A stretch of 64,000 nucleotides of DNA from JAJRPT01 sp965661945 (GCA_965661945.1 CBFIFP010000001.1:930001-994000), one strand, 5' to 3'; numbered from the stretch's first letter, positions 18,318 to 27,535 are shown. The notes: generated by a model from the letters alone, not told the origin. Numbers and translations: made by a program.

Positions 18318-19057
18318 GACTATTATTATTTATAATCATTTTAACTTTTGAAACTTATTCCCAATCTTTTAATTGGGAGCTTTCCAATCGTTTGCCATTT
18401 ACAATTCCTAAGACCTATATTTATGGCGATATTACTTATGGTATGAACTTTTTAAATGGTAATAATGTTGTAGATACCGAACAAGATGATTTTGTAAAGT
18501 TTGAGGACGCTTTGGGAAGAAATTTTAAGGTGTCTTTGGGGGTTGAATATTGGTTTTTAAATAATCTTACATTTAATTTTTCATCTGGATTTAATAATAT
18601 GGTTGATAATTTTTCGAAAGTTGATAATTTACCTATTTTTAACGGAGAAACTTTAGAGCTAAATAATATTTATAAATCAAATTATAATAGTTTATTTTTA
18701 TCATTGGGAAGCAAACTTAGAGTATATAAAAAATTAAACTTGGGTTTAAATGTTGTAGGTAATATTTTAATTTCATCCAATCATTCATTTGATATTGAGG
18801 TTCTAGCTCCTGAGTGGTATCTTTTTAGAAACGGAACTAAAACAAGCAGATTATTTGATACTAATAATGAAGAAGTAAAAGGAAATCTGTTTGTTAATTT
18901 AGAACTATCTTACGACCTTCAATTATCTTACCCAATTTACATTTCTCCTTATGTTCAAGCATCCAGAAATATAGTCTCTCAATATAAGAATTCAGATATT
19001 AATTTTTATATGCTTAATATTGGGTTTAGATTTTATTATGGCTTTCAAACAAACTGA
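18314..19057 (+). CDS. Putative outer-membrane protein
   Basis: A 247-aa exported protein. The signal peptide ends ETYSQ (residue 17) and is followed by strand-rich sequence with many Asn, Phe and Tyr: 'FKVSLGVEYWFLNNLTFNFSS', 'NSLFLSLGSKLRVYKKLNLGLNV' and 'LSYPIYISPYVQASRN'. It ends MLNIGFRFYYGFQTN, consistent with the last strand of a barrel. The start is coupled to the upstream gene through a 4-base ATGA overlap, which argues that the two proteins are made in matched amounts, perhaps as exporter/anchor and cargo. I do not recognise the family. Confidence 0.65.
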   Translation: MRLLLFIIILTFETYSQSFNWELSNRLPFTIPKTYIYGDITYGMNFLNGNNVVDTEQDDFVKFEDALGRNFKVSLGVEYWFLNNLTFNFSSGFNNMVDNFSKVDNLPIFNGETLELNNIYKSNYNSLFLSLGSKLRVYKKLNLGLNVVGNILISSNHSFDIEVLAPEWYLFRNGTKTSRLFDTNNEEVKGNLFVNLELSYDLQLSYPIYISPYVQASRNIVSQYKNSDINFYMLNIGFRFYYGFQTN

Positions 19058-19088
19058 AACAAAAATTTATAAACTGTGTATTATACTT

Positions 19089-19865
19089 ATGACAACATTA
19101 AAAATTATTTTTTTTCTTTATTGCGCGATATTCAATCTAAGTTCCCAAGAATTAAGAAGGCAATCGAATGAATCGTTTGGTCTTGGTGAAAGATTAGAGT
19201 ATGATTTGGGATATAAGTTCCTAAAAGCAGGAACAGGTTATTTTGAGATTGCTAAGGAAACTGTGATAATAAAAGGTCGCAAGTGCTATGATGTGAATTT
19301 TGTTGTAAAATCTCTGCCATCTTTGGAATGGCTTTACAAAGTTAAGGATACTTACAACACCAAAATAGATATAGACGGTATTTTTCCTTGGGAGTATTCA
19401 CAAAAAATTCGTGAAGGTAATTACAAAAGAGATATATTTACTGAATTTGATCAGATAAATAATAAAGCAATTACTAAAAAAGGTGAATATGATACCCCTG
19501 AGTATGTTCACGATATAGTTAGTGCTTTCTTTTATTTAAGAACTTTAGACCTTAAAAAATTAAGAAAAGGTGATATTGTTCCTTTGCAAAATTTCTACAA
19601 AGATTCAACTTATAATCTTGATGTAAAAGTTCTTGGAAGAGAAACTATAACCGTTAAGGCAGGTAAGTTTAAGACTGTTGTAGTGGAGCCATTAGTGAAA
19701 GAAGGCGGACTTTTTAAGGCGGAAGGTAAAATAATCATCTGGCTTTCTGATGATGATAGAAAGATACCGGTTAAAGTGGGAACAGAAATTGTGATAGGTT
19801 TCGTTGGTGCGGAATTAACAAGTTATAAAGGAATAAGAGGTAAACTGGATGCGAAGCTTAATTAG
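19089..19865 (+). CDS. DUF3108 domain periplasmic protein
   Basis: A 258-aa protein of the DUF3108 family, in which the domain begins FGLGERLEYDLGYKFLKAG just after the signal peptide and continues through 'VKSLPSLEWLYKVKDTY' and 'VEPLVKEGGLFKAEGKI'. The function of DUF3108 is unknown; members are periplasmic and their fold resembles lipoprotein-handling beta-sheets. I chose the ATG at 19089 because it gives a clean signal peptide (MTTLKIIFFLYC, ending LSSQ) and lies after the previous stop. Longer in-frame readings start at 19038 or, with TTG, at 19020, overlapping the upstream gene; none has a strong ribosome-binding site. It overlaps the LolA-like gene by 17 bases. A paralogue lies at 24942-25724. 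Confidence 0.85.
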   Translation: MTTLKIIFFLYCAIFNLSSQELRRQSNESFGLGERLEYDLGYKFLKAGTGYFEIAKETVIIKGRKCYDVNFVVKSLPSLEWLYKVKDTYNTKIDIDGIFPWEYSQKIREGNYKRDIFTEFDQINNKAITKKGEYDTPEYVHDIVSAFFYLRTLDLKKLRKGDIVPLQNFYKDSTYNLDVKVLGRETITVKAGKFKTVVVEPLVKEGGLFKAEGKIIIWLSDDDRKIPVKVGTEIVIGFVGAELTSYKGIRGKLDAKLN

Positions 19866-20433
19866 TGTTTTACTTGTTTTTACTTTTGTTTATTACAGTT
19901 ATCCTATTGATAAAAAAAGTTTATTTAATGATTTAAAGCAAGAATTCAATGATTTGAACTCTATAGAAATTTATTTTGTAAATCGTGATAATCCAGATAT
20001 TAATGGACATATAATTGCAAAAAAAGGGAATAAATATAGAATAACAATGGGAGATAGGATTATCTCTTCAGATGGTGCGACTGTTTGGAATTATTCTTCG
20101 ACTCAAAACACTGTCTTAATTTCCAATTTTAAAGAAATTAATTCAAGTAGTTTAGAAAATTTATTTTTTACTGAAATTAACAATTCAAAGCCACTTACTT
20201 TAAATAGTATAAATTCCTCTAGTAAACCATATACTTATGAGCTATCTATATTAAATGAAGAATCTGAAGTAAAATATAAATTATTTTTAACTGATACAAA
20301 AACAATTCATTCAGTTTTATTTGATGACATAGACGAAGAATGGATTATTGAAAAACTTAATAAAAATATTTCTACCCCAAATTCATTTGAGCCAAAATTC
20401 AATAAAGATATTGAAATTATAGATTTAAGATAA
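19849..20433 (+). CDS. LolA-like outer-membrane lipoprotein carrier
   Basis: Probably the periplasmic carrier that takes lipoproteins from the inner-membrane Lol complex to the outer membrane. The 194-aa protein has a short signal peptide (about 1-18) and then the LolA pattern: an N-terminal helix (FNDLKQEFNDLNSIEIYF), 'GHIIAKKGNKYRITMGDRI' and ISSDGATVWNYS, which is the typical 'SDGKTLWLY' strand. Divergence in the C-terminal half is large, so the assignment rests on the N-terminal half. AGAGG eight bases before ATG 19849 supports the start, which lies inside the end of the DUF3108 gene. Confidence 0.78.
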   Translation: MRSLISVLLVFTFVYYSYPIDKKSLFNDLKQEFNDLNSIEIYFVNRDNPDINGHIIAKKGNKYRITMGDRIISSDGATVWNYSSTQNTVLISNFKEINSSSLENLFFTEINNSKPLTLNSINSSSKPYTYELSILNEESEVKYKLFLTDTKTIHSVLFDDIDEEWIIEKLNKNISTPNSFEPKFNKDIEIIDLR

Positions 20434-20493
20434 TAAATAAAGTAATTTATTTTTACTATATTTTATAAATACGTTAAATATATTTAAGTTTAG

Positions 20494-21753
20494 TTAATTA
20501 GAAACAAGATAAAATAAAAAAATGATAGTAAATACTGTTAAAAATATTAGCCCTAAAATTGAAATAATTCTCAAATACTTATTTGGTTTTGCTTCTTCCG
20601 GCATAAATTTACTAATAACTAATTTGTAGTTTAAATAAGCAAAAATTGGAGCGGCGATAAATGATATAATTGTTGCAAAATCTATCATATCTTTAATTTT
20701 ATTAGCAAAAAAACTAATTATAATTACAGCAATACCGGAAATAACAATGAATAAAATCCAATATATTTTTTCATTTGCTTCTTTATCTTTTTTTAGAACT
20801 CTTATTGCTTCATTTAATGTTCTTGGATATGCGTCTATAACTGTTATAGTAGTAGATGCCATTGTTATAAGAGCAACTACACTAATAATAGGTTTTGACC
20901 AGTTACCCAAATTTTTAGTGTATAAATTTATTATTTGACCAGTAAACGTAACCGCATTGTCAGAGAATACCTCACCTGTTCCATACATCACAAAAGCTCC
21001 TAAGCCCAAGAAAAAACAAGCTAGAATAGCTGTTCCAATATAACCAACTTTAAAATCAATTAGTGCATCTTTTAGTAATAATTTTTTTTGGTTATTTTTT
21101 TGATTTTCCACAGCCCAAACAGAAGACCATGTTGATGCTTCTATCGGAGCAGGCATCCACCCCATAAGAGCAATTAAAAAGGAGAATGTTGTAAGTGAAA
21201 CAATCTCTGGTTCAATAAAATCATCAGCCATTTGCATTCCGGAAGACATAGCTATAAAAAATGCAATAGTTGTAGCAATAGCAAGTATTGCAATTAATAC
21301 TTTTATAATTTTATCCATTAGATTATATTTACCAAACCACAATAATGCGAAGACTGATATTATTATTAAAATAGATAAGTAAAGAATTTCAATATGAATA
21401 TTAAAAAATAATTTGAGAAGGAGAGCTGATATTGCTGCTGTTACAATAGTTACCCCAGCGGAACTAATAACTGAAGTGAAAATATTTAAAAATATGAAGA
21501 TAAAAATTGCCCATTTACCAAGGTGATTATATCCTGAGATTATTGATTCCCCTTTTGCAGCAGTATATCTATGACCATATTCAAAAAATGGGTATTTAAA
21601 AAAGTTAGATAGAATTACAAATATCAAAAGATAAAATCCGTAGGAAGCTCCTGCTCTTGTTGATTGGACTATATGAGAAGCACCAATTGCCGCAGCGGCA
21701 AAAAGTATTCCCGGACCAAGTGTCTGATATATTTTTCTTAATTTTTCAAACAA
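20494..21753 (-). CDS. NRAMP-superfamily transporter with altered metal-site motifs
   Basis: A 419-aa inner-membrane protein with about 11 predicted helices. It has the NRAMP fold signature GPGILFAAAAIGASHIV in the first helix. In metal-transporting NRAMP proteins this helix carries DPGN; here residues 24-27 are GASH. The sixth helix carries GWMPAPIEAS (about 198-207) where MPH-type motifs normally provide the metal-binding Met. The substrate therefore need not be manganese or iron; magnesium-type or non-metal transport is possible. The loss of canonical ligands is seen in the sequence; the change of substrate is inference. Its stop is separated from the convergent LolA-like gene by about 60 bases. 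Confidence 0.82.
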   Translation of the reverse strand: MFEKLRKIYQTLGPGILFAAAAIGASHIVQSTRAGASYGFYLLIFVILSNFFKYPFFEYGHRYTAAKGESIISGYNHLGKWAIFIFIFLNIFTSVISSAGVTIVTAAISALLLKLFFNIHIEILYLSILIIISVFALLWFGKYNLMDKIIKVLIAILAIATTIAFFIAMSSGMQMADDFIEPEIVSLTTFSFLIALMGWMPAPIEASTWSSVWAVENQKNNQKKLLLKDALIDFKVGYIGTAILACFFLGLGAFVMYGTGEVFSDNAVTFTGQIINLYTKNLGNWSKPIISVVALITMASTTITVIDAYPRTLNEAIRVLKKDKEANEKIYWILFIVISGIAVIIISFFANKIKDMIDFATIISFIAAPIFAYLNYKLVISKFMPEEAKPNKYLRIISILGLIFLTVFTIIFLFYLVSN

Positions 21754-21755
21754 TT

Positions 21756-23207
21756 TTATCTAAATTTAGGGAAAAACACAATAGTAGCTCTTGGCATTGA
21801 ATAAAGATTAGAAATCGGGACATTATCCCTAATATCACTTGCTCTTGTTCCAATATAAACATCGTCGTAGTTTTCTTTACCTAATTCAACATTTACTCTA
21901 AATTCACCATTAAAAGCAAGAAGTCCCCAAGGAGATTCCCATAAATTACCTGTAACCCCTACACCAAAAGTTATTCCTAATCTTTGATTCTTTTCAGTAT
22001 TTATATCATTTAAAAATAAATTTGCACCGCCAGTAACGAAAAAATTAATTCTATTAAGCGGATTAGGTATGTAATTAGCTGTTAATTCCAACATCTGATG
22101 TATATTTGGCGCTGGTAATTCACTCTCAGGAATACCTTGATTTCTAGCATCTTGAACCACCTTATCATTCTTAGCGTAAACATATCCAAATTTAAATTGT
22201 AAAGAATTAAAAGGAGTGAAGACTAACTCACCTCCATATCCCAAAAATCCCTCATAAGATATTGTTTGCGTTCCTTCATCTAGGAATCTAGACTCTACAA
22301 TAGTTGTAGTACCGAGCATCACCCCAATACCAAATAATTTATCGTATTCTTGAAGGTATAATTCTTCGAACTCTTCTTCTTCGTCTTCATAATAAACATC
22401 ATCTTGGGCAAGAATATTACTTGATGAAAATAGAAACAATAAAATTAGTGATAATCTAAAAAGTTTATTGGCGTTTTCAGTAGATAATTTTACAATTTCA
22501 TTAAAACTCATATTTTTAATCTCCGCTATTTTTTCTGCTACAAATCTTACAAAACTTGGCTCATTTCTTTTACCTCTGTGAGGAACTGGAGCCATATAAG
22601 GTGAATCAGTTTCTATCATAAATCTATCTAAAGGTACGAATTTTATTACATCATCCAAATCTACTTTCTTAAACGTAATATTACCCGTAAAAGATACATT
22701 AAAACCCAAATCTAAAGTTTTTTTAAGAGTTTCTATATTTGATGAAAAACAATGAAGAACACCTTTTAAATCTCCATTTTGATTTGATTTTATAATATCT
22801 AAAACATCATCATCTGCTTCTCTATTATGAACTATAATTGGTAAATTATTATTTTTTGCAATTTTTATTTGACTGTCAAACATCTCTTTTTGTTTTTCTT
22901 TAGGCGCAAAGTCATAAAAATAATCAATACCAATTTCTCCTACTGCTATAACTTTGTTATTGTCTAATAGTGATTCAACTTTTTCTAAATCAGAATAAGT
23001 TTTATTAGCAACATTATGAGGGTGAATCCCAATTCCGCAATAGATTTCTGGATTTTCATCTACTATTTTTAATAATCCATCAAAGTCATTTGGCTCTATT
23101 GCTGGTATGATTATTTTTTCTACACCAGAATCTTTTGCTCTTTTTAAAACTTCTATAAAATCTTCAGAGAACTTATCAGTATTCAAATGGCAGTGTGTAT
23201 CAATCAT
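21756..23207 (-). CDS. TatD-family nuclease fused in frame to an exported beta-barrel protein
   Basis: One uninterrupted 483-aa reading frame joins two normally separate proteins. Residues 1-251 are a complete TatD-type metal-dependent DNase with HCH (5-7), the Glu of GEIGID (91), IVHNRE His127, LHCF His152 and ETDSPY Asp201, ending NANKLFRL as single-domain TatD proteins do. Residues 246-268 then read as a signal peptide (Lys, Arg, LSLILLFLF, SSSNILAQ). An acidic tract and an outer-membrane barrel follow (269-483, end FFPKFR). No stop or frameshift separates them. An internal ATG at 22511 (residue 233), with GGAG nine bases upstream, could start the barrel separately. A sequencing or assembly error at the joint is the main alternative. 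Confidence 0.8.
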   Translation of the reverse strand: MIDTHCHLNTDKFSEDFIEVLKRAKDSGVEKIIIPAIEPNDFDGLLKIVDENPEIYCGIGIHPHNVANKTYSDLEKVESLLDNNKVIAVGEIGIDYFYDFAPKEKQKEMFDSQIKIAKNNNLPIIVHNREADDDVLDIIKSNQNGDLKGVLHCFSSNIETLKKTLDLGFNVSFTGNITFKKVDLDDVIKFVPLDRFMIETDSPYMAPVPHRGKRNEPSFVRFVAEKIAEIKNMSFNEIVKLSTENANKLFRLSLILLFLFSSSNILAQDDVYYEDEEEEFEELYLQEYDKLFGIGVMLGTTTIVESRFLDEGTQTISYEGFLGYGGELVFTPFNSLQFKFGYVYAKNDKVVQDARNQGIPESELPAPNIHQMLELTANYIPNPLNRINFFVTGGANLFLNDINTEKNQRLGITFGVGVTGNLWESPWGLLAFNGEFRVNVELGKENYDDVYIGTRASDIRDNVPISNLYSMPRATIVFFPKFR

Positions 23208-23225
23208 TTTCTATTATTCTTTTCT

Positions 23226-24353
23226 TTAACTATTTTCTGTTGTATTGCTATTAACTAATTCAGTTTCTTCACCTTTTTCGGAACCAAATAGAGCTTCTAC
23301 AAAATTAATTGGCTCAAAGGGCTGTAAATCATACATTTGCTCACCAACGCCAATATATCTTACAGGAATATTTAATTCGTTAGAAATTGAAATTACAACT
23401 CCACCTTTTGCTGTTCCGTCAAGTTTAGTAAGTATAATACCAGTAATATTTGCAACTTTTTGAAATTCCTTTGCTTGAAGTATTGCGTTCTGACCTGTTG
23501 TAGCATCAAGTATTAAAAACACTTCATCAGGTCCTGTTTCTTTGTGTTTTTTTATAATTCTAGAAAGTTTCTCAAGTTCTGCCATTAAATTTGATTTATT
23601 ATGAAGCCTTCCGGCAGTATCTATCAAAACTACATCAGTATTATTAGTTTTTGCTGTTTTTACTGTATCAAAGACTACTGCTCCAGGGTCAGAACCGTGT
23701 TGCAATTGAATTATATCAACCCCAACTCTTTCAGCCCATATATTAAGTTGCTCGTTAGCAGCAGCACGAAAAGTATCAGCAGCACCCACAATAACAGAAT
23801 TTCCTGTTTCTTTGTAATTAAAAGCAAGTTTTCCTATTGTAGTTGTTTTACCAACCCCATTAACACCAATAATTAAAATTATGTGTGGTTTTGAAGATTG
23901 TTCTATTGAATAATTTTTATCAGTATCAGACTTTGATGATTTAACCAGTAGTTTGTAAATTTCTTCTTTCAAAATACCATAGATTAACTCAGCATTTTCA
24001 ATTTTTTCTTCTTTAACTCTAGATTTTAATTTATTTATTAAAAAATCAGTAGTATTTACACCAATATCGGAAGTTAAAAGAATTTCTTCTATCTCATTTA
24101 AAAGATTATCATCGATTTTTCTTCCGCCGATTAAGCTAAGGATTGAATTAGAAAAAGTTTTTTTAGTTTTTTCTAAACCAATTTTTAGTCTATCAAATCT
24201 TAGAAAATCAGTTGACTTTTTAACTGATTCTGTTGTGGATTCAATAGTTTTACTAACTGATTCAGAAACTCTCTTTTTAACTAATTCAGTGGATTCAACA
24301 GTTTTATTAACCGTATCAGAAACTTTCTTTTTAAACTTATCAAAAAAACCCAT
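23226..24353 (-). CDS. ftsY: Signal recognition particle receptor FtsY
   Basis: SRP receptor GTPase that docks ribosomes with SRP at the Sec translocon. In 375 aa it has a basic, helical N-terminal tail (1-60) with two imperfect copies of a KK-VS-ESV-KTIEST-like segment, then the N domain (about 60-150) and the G domain. Motifs visible are GVNGVGKTTT (163-172), DTFRAAA (193-199), DTAGRLHNKSNLM (245-257) and TKLDGTAKGG (309-318). The stop is three bases from the pgsA-like gene start side, and it lies between that gene and the TatD fusion. Function is secure. Confidence 0.96.
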   Translation of the reverse strand: MGFFDKFKKKVSDTVNKTVESTELVKKRVSESVSKTIESTTESVKKSTDFLRFDRLKIGLEKTKKTFSNSILSLIGGRKIDDNLLNEIEEILLTSDIGVNTTDFLINKLKSRVKEEKIENAELIYGILKEEIYKLLVKSSKSDTDKNYSIEQSSKPHIILIIGVNGVGKTTTIGKLAFNYKETGNSVIVGAADTFRAAANEQLNIWAERVGVDIIQLQHGSDPGAVVFDTVKTAKTNNTDVVLIDTAGRLHNKSNLMAELEKLSRIIKKHKETGPDEVFLILDATTGQNAILQAKEFQKVANITGIILTKLDGTAKGGVVISISNELNIPVRYIGVGEQMYDLQPFEPINFVEALFGSEKGEETELVNSNTTENS

Positions 24354-24355
24354 AA

Positions 24356-24904
24356 TTAACTCAAATTTTTATTTTTAATCTTCTTAATCATTTGAACAAG
24401 ATAGAGTAAAAATGATGACACAATAAAAACTGCCCCTAACAAATAAAAATAGTGAATATAAGTGTAGCTTTCGAATATTGCCATCAGAAAAACCAGACTT
24501 ATTACATTTACTGTTATTTTGCCCAACCAATTTGAAGGAATAACATAGTTAAGTTTTTTTCGAGCATATATTCCTCCAAGAAATATTAATATATCTCTTG
24601 TAATTACTATAATTGCAAACCATCTTTCAACTCTTCCTTGTAAAAATAATAAAAACCCAGGAACACCAATAATTATTTTATCAGCAAGTGGGTCTAGAAT
24701 TTTTCCCCATTCAGATATTTGATTTAATTTTCTTGCTAAAAATCCATCTAACCAATCTGTGAACAGTCCTAATCCTATAAGAGTCAAAGTCCAAAACAAA
24801 TTATAATTCCAAATAGCAAAAGCAAGCGGAATAGTAATAATAATTCTTGAAATACTAATAAAATTGGAAATAGTTAGAAACAATTTGCACCACTTTTTTT
24901 GCAA
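24356..24904 (-). CDS. pgsA: CDP-alcohol phosphatidyltransferase, PgsA-like
   Basis: Inner-membrane enzyme making phosphatidylglycerol phosphate from CDP-diacylglycerol and glycerol-3-phosphate. The catalytic signature D-x2-DG-x2-AR-x8-G-x3-D-x3-D is complete (D50, D53, G54, A57, R58, G67, D71, D75). Five or so hydrophobic helices follow over 182 aa. The start is uncertain: the frame begins with TTG at 24904, while TTG at 24883 (MFLTISNFISISR) gives the family's usual distance of about 13 residues to the first Arg. Neither has a strong ribosome-binding site. It lies directly upstream of ftsY. Confidence 0.88.
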   Translation of the reverse strand: MQKKWCKLFLTISNFISISRIIITIPLAFAIWNYNLFWTLTLIGLGLFTDWLDGFLARKLNQISEWGKILDPLADKIIIGVPGFLLFLQGRVERWFAIIVITRDILIFLGGIYARKKLNYVIPSNWLGKITVNVISLVFLMAIFESYTYIHYFYLLGAVFIVSSFLLYLVQMIKKIKNKNLS

Positions 24905-24941
24905 AATTAATAAATTTCAATGAATTATCAACATCATTTTT

Positions 24942-25724
24942 TTAAAATTTTGCTTTTGGTGGTTCCCAGCCCTTTCGTTTCCAACTTTTTAATTCTATTA
25001 CAACACTTCCAACATATACATTCATTTTAGCGAGTATTGGTACTGCTGCTTGGTCATTACTGAACCAACCCTCAAAATTACCTTTCAAACCATAGATACC
25101 TTCCCAAAGGGCTTGCCCATCGAAATATAGAGTTTCAATATCATAATCAACAGAACTAATTTTTATATTTTCTTTTTTGTTTCTAAAATTAATAACAGTA
25201 GTAGAATTATTTACATTAATCATTGTTGGAACTTTTATTGTTTTTCCGTAATCAATGAACGCTCTTGCAATAAAGAAAAGCGAGGTTCCATCGTTAAATT
25301 TTCTTTTTGAATAGATTAAAGTATCTCTGGTTTTAATTTTTTCTTCCCATTCTTGAAAATGTATTTCCTCTTGAGAATAATTAAAATCAATTTGCTGATA
25401 CCCCCACTTACCATTATCCAATTCTGAACTTGAAGAAAATTTGTAAGAATACGAAAGTGATGTGTCCATTATTGAGGTAAACTTTTCATTTAATTTCAAA
25501 AATGGAACTCCACTATTGGTTTTCATAAATGAATTAGCTTTATATACTGTTTTACCATCAAATTTTTCTGTGCCAATTGATTCTACTGTAATTGTGCCAA
25601 GTGATATACCCCAAAAACTCACATCATATTCTAAAATTTCACCCTCTTGAAATACCTCATATCTTTTTGCATAAATATTATTTGCTAAAAATAATAATGT
25701 AATAATTAATACTATTTTTTTCAT
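24942..25724 (-). CDS. DUF3108 domain periplasmic protein
   Basis: A second DUF3108 protein (260 aa) with the family start FQEGEILEYDVSFWGISLG and the pattern 'TYKANSFMKTNSGVPFLKLNEKF' that links it to the protein at 19089. The signal peptide ends IYA (about residue 19). I chose the ATG at 25724 (MKKIVLIITL). A longer reading would include the minus-strand terminator of the upstream protease gene within the coding sequence. The function of the family is not known; this copy has no LolA-like partner next to it. Confidence 0.85.
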   Translation of the reverse strand: MKKIVLIITLLFLANNIYAKRYEVFQEGEILEYDVSFWGISLGTITVESIGTEKFDGKTVYKANSFMKTNSGVPFLKLNEKFTSIMDTSLSYSYKFSSSSELDNGKWGYQQIDFNYSQEEIHFQEWEEKIKTRDTLIYSKRKFNDGTSLFFIARAFIDYGKTIKVPTMINVNNSTTVINFRNKKENIKISSVDYDIETLYFDGQALWEGIYGLKGNFEGWFSNDQAAVPILAKMNVYVGSVVIELKSWKRKGWEPPKAKF

Positions 25725-25725
25725 A

Positions 25726-25752
25726 AAAAAATGGCTTTGAAAAATCAAAGCC
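25726..25752 (-). terminator. Rho-independent terminator after the Ctp protease gene
   Basis: GGCTTTGA (25733-25740) and TCAAAGCC (25745-25752) form a perfect eight-base stem around AAAA. In the minus direction it is followed by A and seven T. It lies 19 bases after the protease stop and just before the DUF3108 start. Confidence 0.88.
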
Positions 25753-25771
25753 GGCTCCTTTTCAATTTTAT

Positions 25772-27400
25772 TTATTTTGTACTTACTAATTTTTCGGCTT
25801 CTGGGAACATCTCAATTGCTTTGAGTAGCTGTCTGTCATATTTAGTGTAAACTTTTCTTTGCTCGTGTCTTGTCCATTTAATATTTGCTATTGATGCTCT
25901 TAGCAGCGTTTCAATGTATTCCTTATCAATTTGGTACTCTTCTTCATTCCACTCTATTCCATTTTCCACAACCAAATCTTTAAAGTCAGACCAATCTTTT
26001 TTACTAAGTTTAAATTCATTAAAAAACTTACTAAAATCTGAATAATTTGTTGAAAAATTTTGTCCATTGCCATTTAAGAATTTATCTGCAAAAATAGAAT
26101 TGATGCGGTCCATTCTTAATTTAACTGTCATTTCTTGCAGCTTACTTGTATCACCTGTGATTATATAATCCGGTGTAATACCTCCGCCTGCAAAAACTTG
26201 TCTTCCTTTTCTTGTGTAGTATATAAGTGAATCAATATTTTCGTCAGTATCTTTTTTCATTTCTTTAAGTTTAGAAATTGCATCTACAAGAGTAGTTCCA
26301 TCTTCGAGGTCTAATCTACCTTCTAAACTTCTATATGCATCTCCATCTTTGAATGGTCTTTGAATTGACCTTCCAGTTGGAGTAAAATAATATGAAATAG
26401 TAATTCTAAACCCAGAGCCATCTTCAAGGTCATATTGTCTTTGCACTAGGCCCTTTCCAAATGAAGTTTCGCCAACAACTAAAGCTCTGTCTAAATCTTG
26501 CACCGCTCCAGATACAATTTCACTAGCTGAAGCAGAATTTTGATTAATCAAGACAATCAAAGGAATTTGCTTTAACCTACCATCTCTTTGAGCTTGGTAA
26601 GTTTCATTAAACTCTGCCCTTCTTCCTTCTGTGTAAACTATAGTATCTCCCCTACTTAAGAATTCATTAGCCATCATAAATGCTTGATTCAAATATCCAC
26701 CCGGATTATATCTTAAATCTAAGATTAACTTTTTCATTCCTTGTTTAGCTAACTCATTATAAGCTTCAATCATTTCACTGTGTGTAGTTGCCGAAAATCT
26801 ACTAAATTTCATATATCCAATATCACTATCTTCTATCATAAATTTAGAGTCTAATGACCAATCTGGAATTTTATCTCTAATAATTTCATAAGTAATAAGA
26901 GAATCAACACCATTTCTTTTAATATCAACGGTTACTTTTGTGTCTTTCGGACCTTTTAATTTTTTTGGAACGCTATTTTGGGGTATCCCTACTGCGTCCT
27001 CTCCGTCGATTTTAACAATTTTATCTAATGCTTTCATACCAAGCTTTTCACTAGGACCACCAGCAAGAGGAGAAACGATTGTAATCGTATCTTGTATTAT
27101 TTCAAATTGTATACCAATTCCAAAAAAGTGTCCTTGAAAATCTTCATCAACAGCTTTTTTATCTTCGGGGTCAATATATACAGAGTGAACATCTAAAGTT
27201 TTAAGCATCCCCTTAATAGCTTCTTCTGTCATTTTATTAACATCAACTTCTTCTACGTAATTTGAATATGCAGTATTATAAACTGTTTGGAATTTTTTAA
27301 AGTTGGCGTAAACATTGTCTCCTGAAACACTTGGTTGGACAAATAGTCCAATTATAATGCCAATAGACACTAAAAAAGATACAATCATAATTTTTTTCAT
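25772..27400 (-). CDS. C-terminal processing peptidase, S41 family
   Basis: Serine/lysine protease of the CtpA/Prc group that trims or degrades envelope proteins. The 542 aa begin with a membrane-spanning N-terminus (about 1-22) that may stay as an anchor. A PDZ domain (about 95-165, FGIGIQFEI, PSEKLGMKALDKIVKIDGE) is followed by the protease core. NSASASE (288-294) supplies the catalytic Ser, most likely Ser291, and FGKGLVQ supplies Lys316, 25 residues later as in this family. I chose the ATG at 27400 because GGAG sits six bases upstream. The more distant ATG, seven codons earlier, lacks one. A long C-terminal helical segment (about 430-542) is of unknown use. Confidence 0.93.
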   Translation of the reverse strand: MKKIMIVSFLVSIGIIIGLFVQPSVSGDNVYANFKKFQTVYNTAYSNYVEEVDVNKMTEEAIKGMLKTLDVHSVYIDPEDKKAVDEDFQGHFFGIGIQFEIIQDTITIVSPLAGGPSEKLGMKALDKIVKIDGEDAVGIPQNSVPKKLKGPKDTKVTVDIKRNGVDSLITYEIIRDKIPDWSLDSKFMIEDSDIGYMKFSRFSATTHSEMIEAYNELAKQGMKKLILDLRYNPGGYLNQAFMMANEFLSRGDTIVYTEGRRAEFNETYQAQRDGRLKQIPLIVLINQNSASASEIVSGAVQDLDRALVVGETSFGKGLVQRQYDLEDGSGFRITISYYFTPTGRSIQRPFKDGDAYRSLEGRLDLEDGTTLVDAISKLKEMKKDTDENIDSLIYYTRKGRQVFAGGGITPDYIITGDTSKLQEMTVKLRMDRINSIFADKFLNGNGQNFSTNYSDFSKFFNEFKLSKKDWSDFKDLVVENGIEWNEEEYQIDKEYIETLLRASIANIKWTRHEQRKVYTKYDRQLLKAIEMFPEAEKLVSTK

Positions 27401-27535
27401 CAAGTCTCCGTTCAGTTTCATCTATCTAATTTTTATATTACGTAATATTATAAAATTTGTTTAAAAATTTCATAATGATATAGACTAAATATTAGCCATA
27501 ATATTTTTAATTTTAGAGAAAATGTTTGTAAATAG

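Noticed and set aside
20434..20493. AAATAAA and TTTATTT arms as a terminator between the LolA-like and NRAMP-like genes
   Set aside because: The stem contains only A-T pairs apart from the loop and is expected by chance here.
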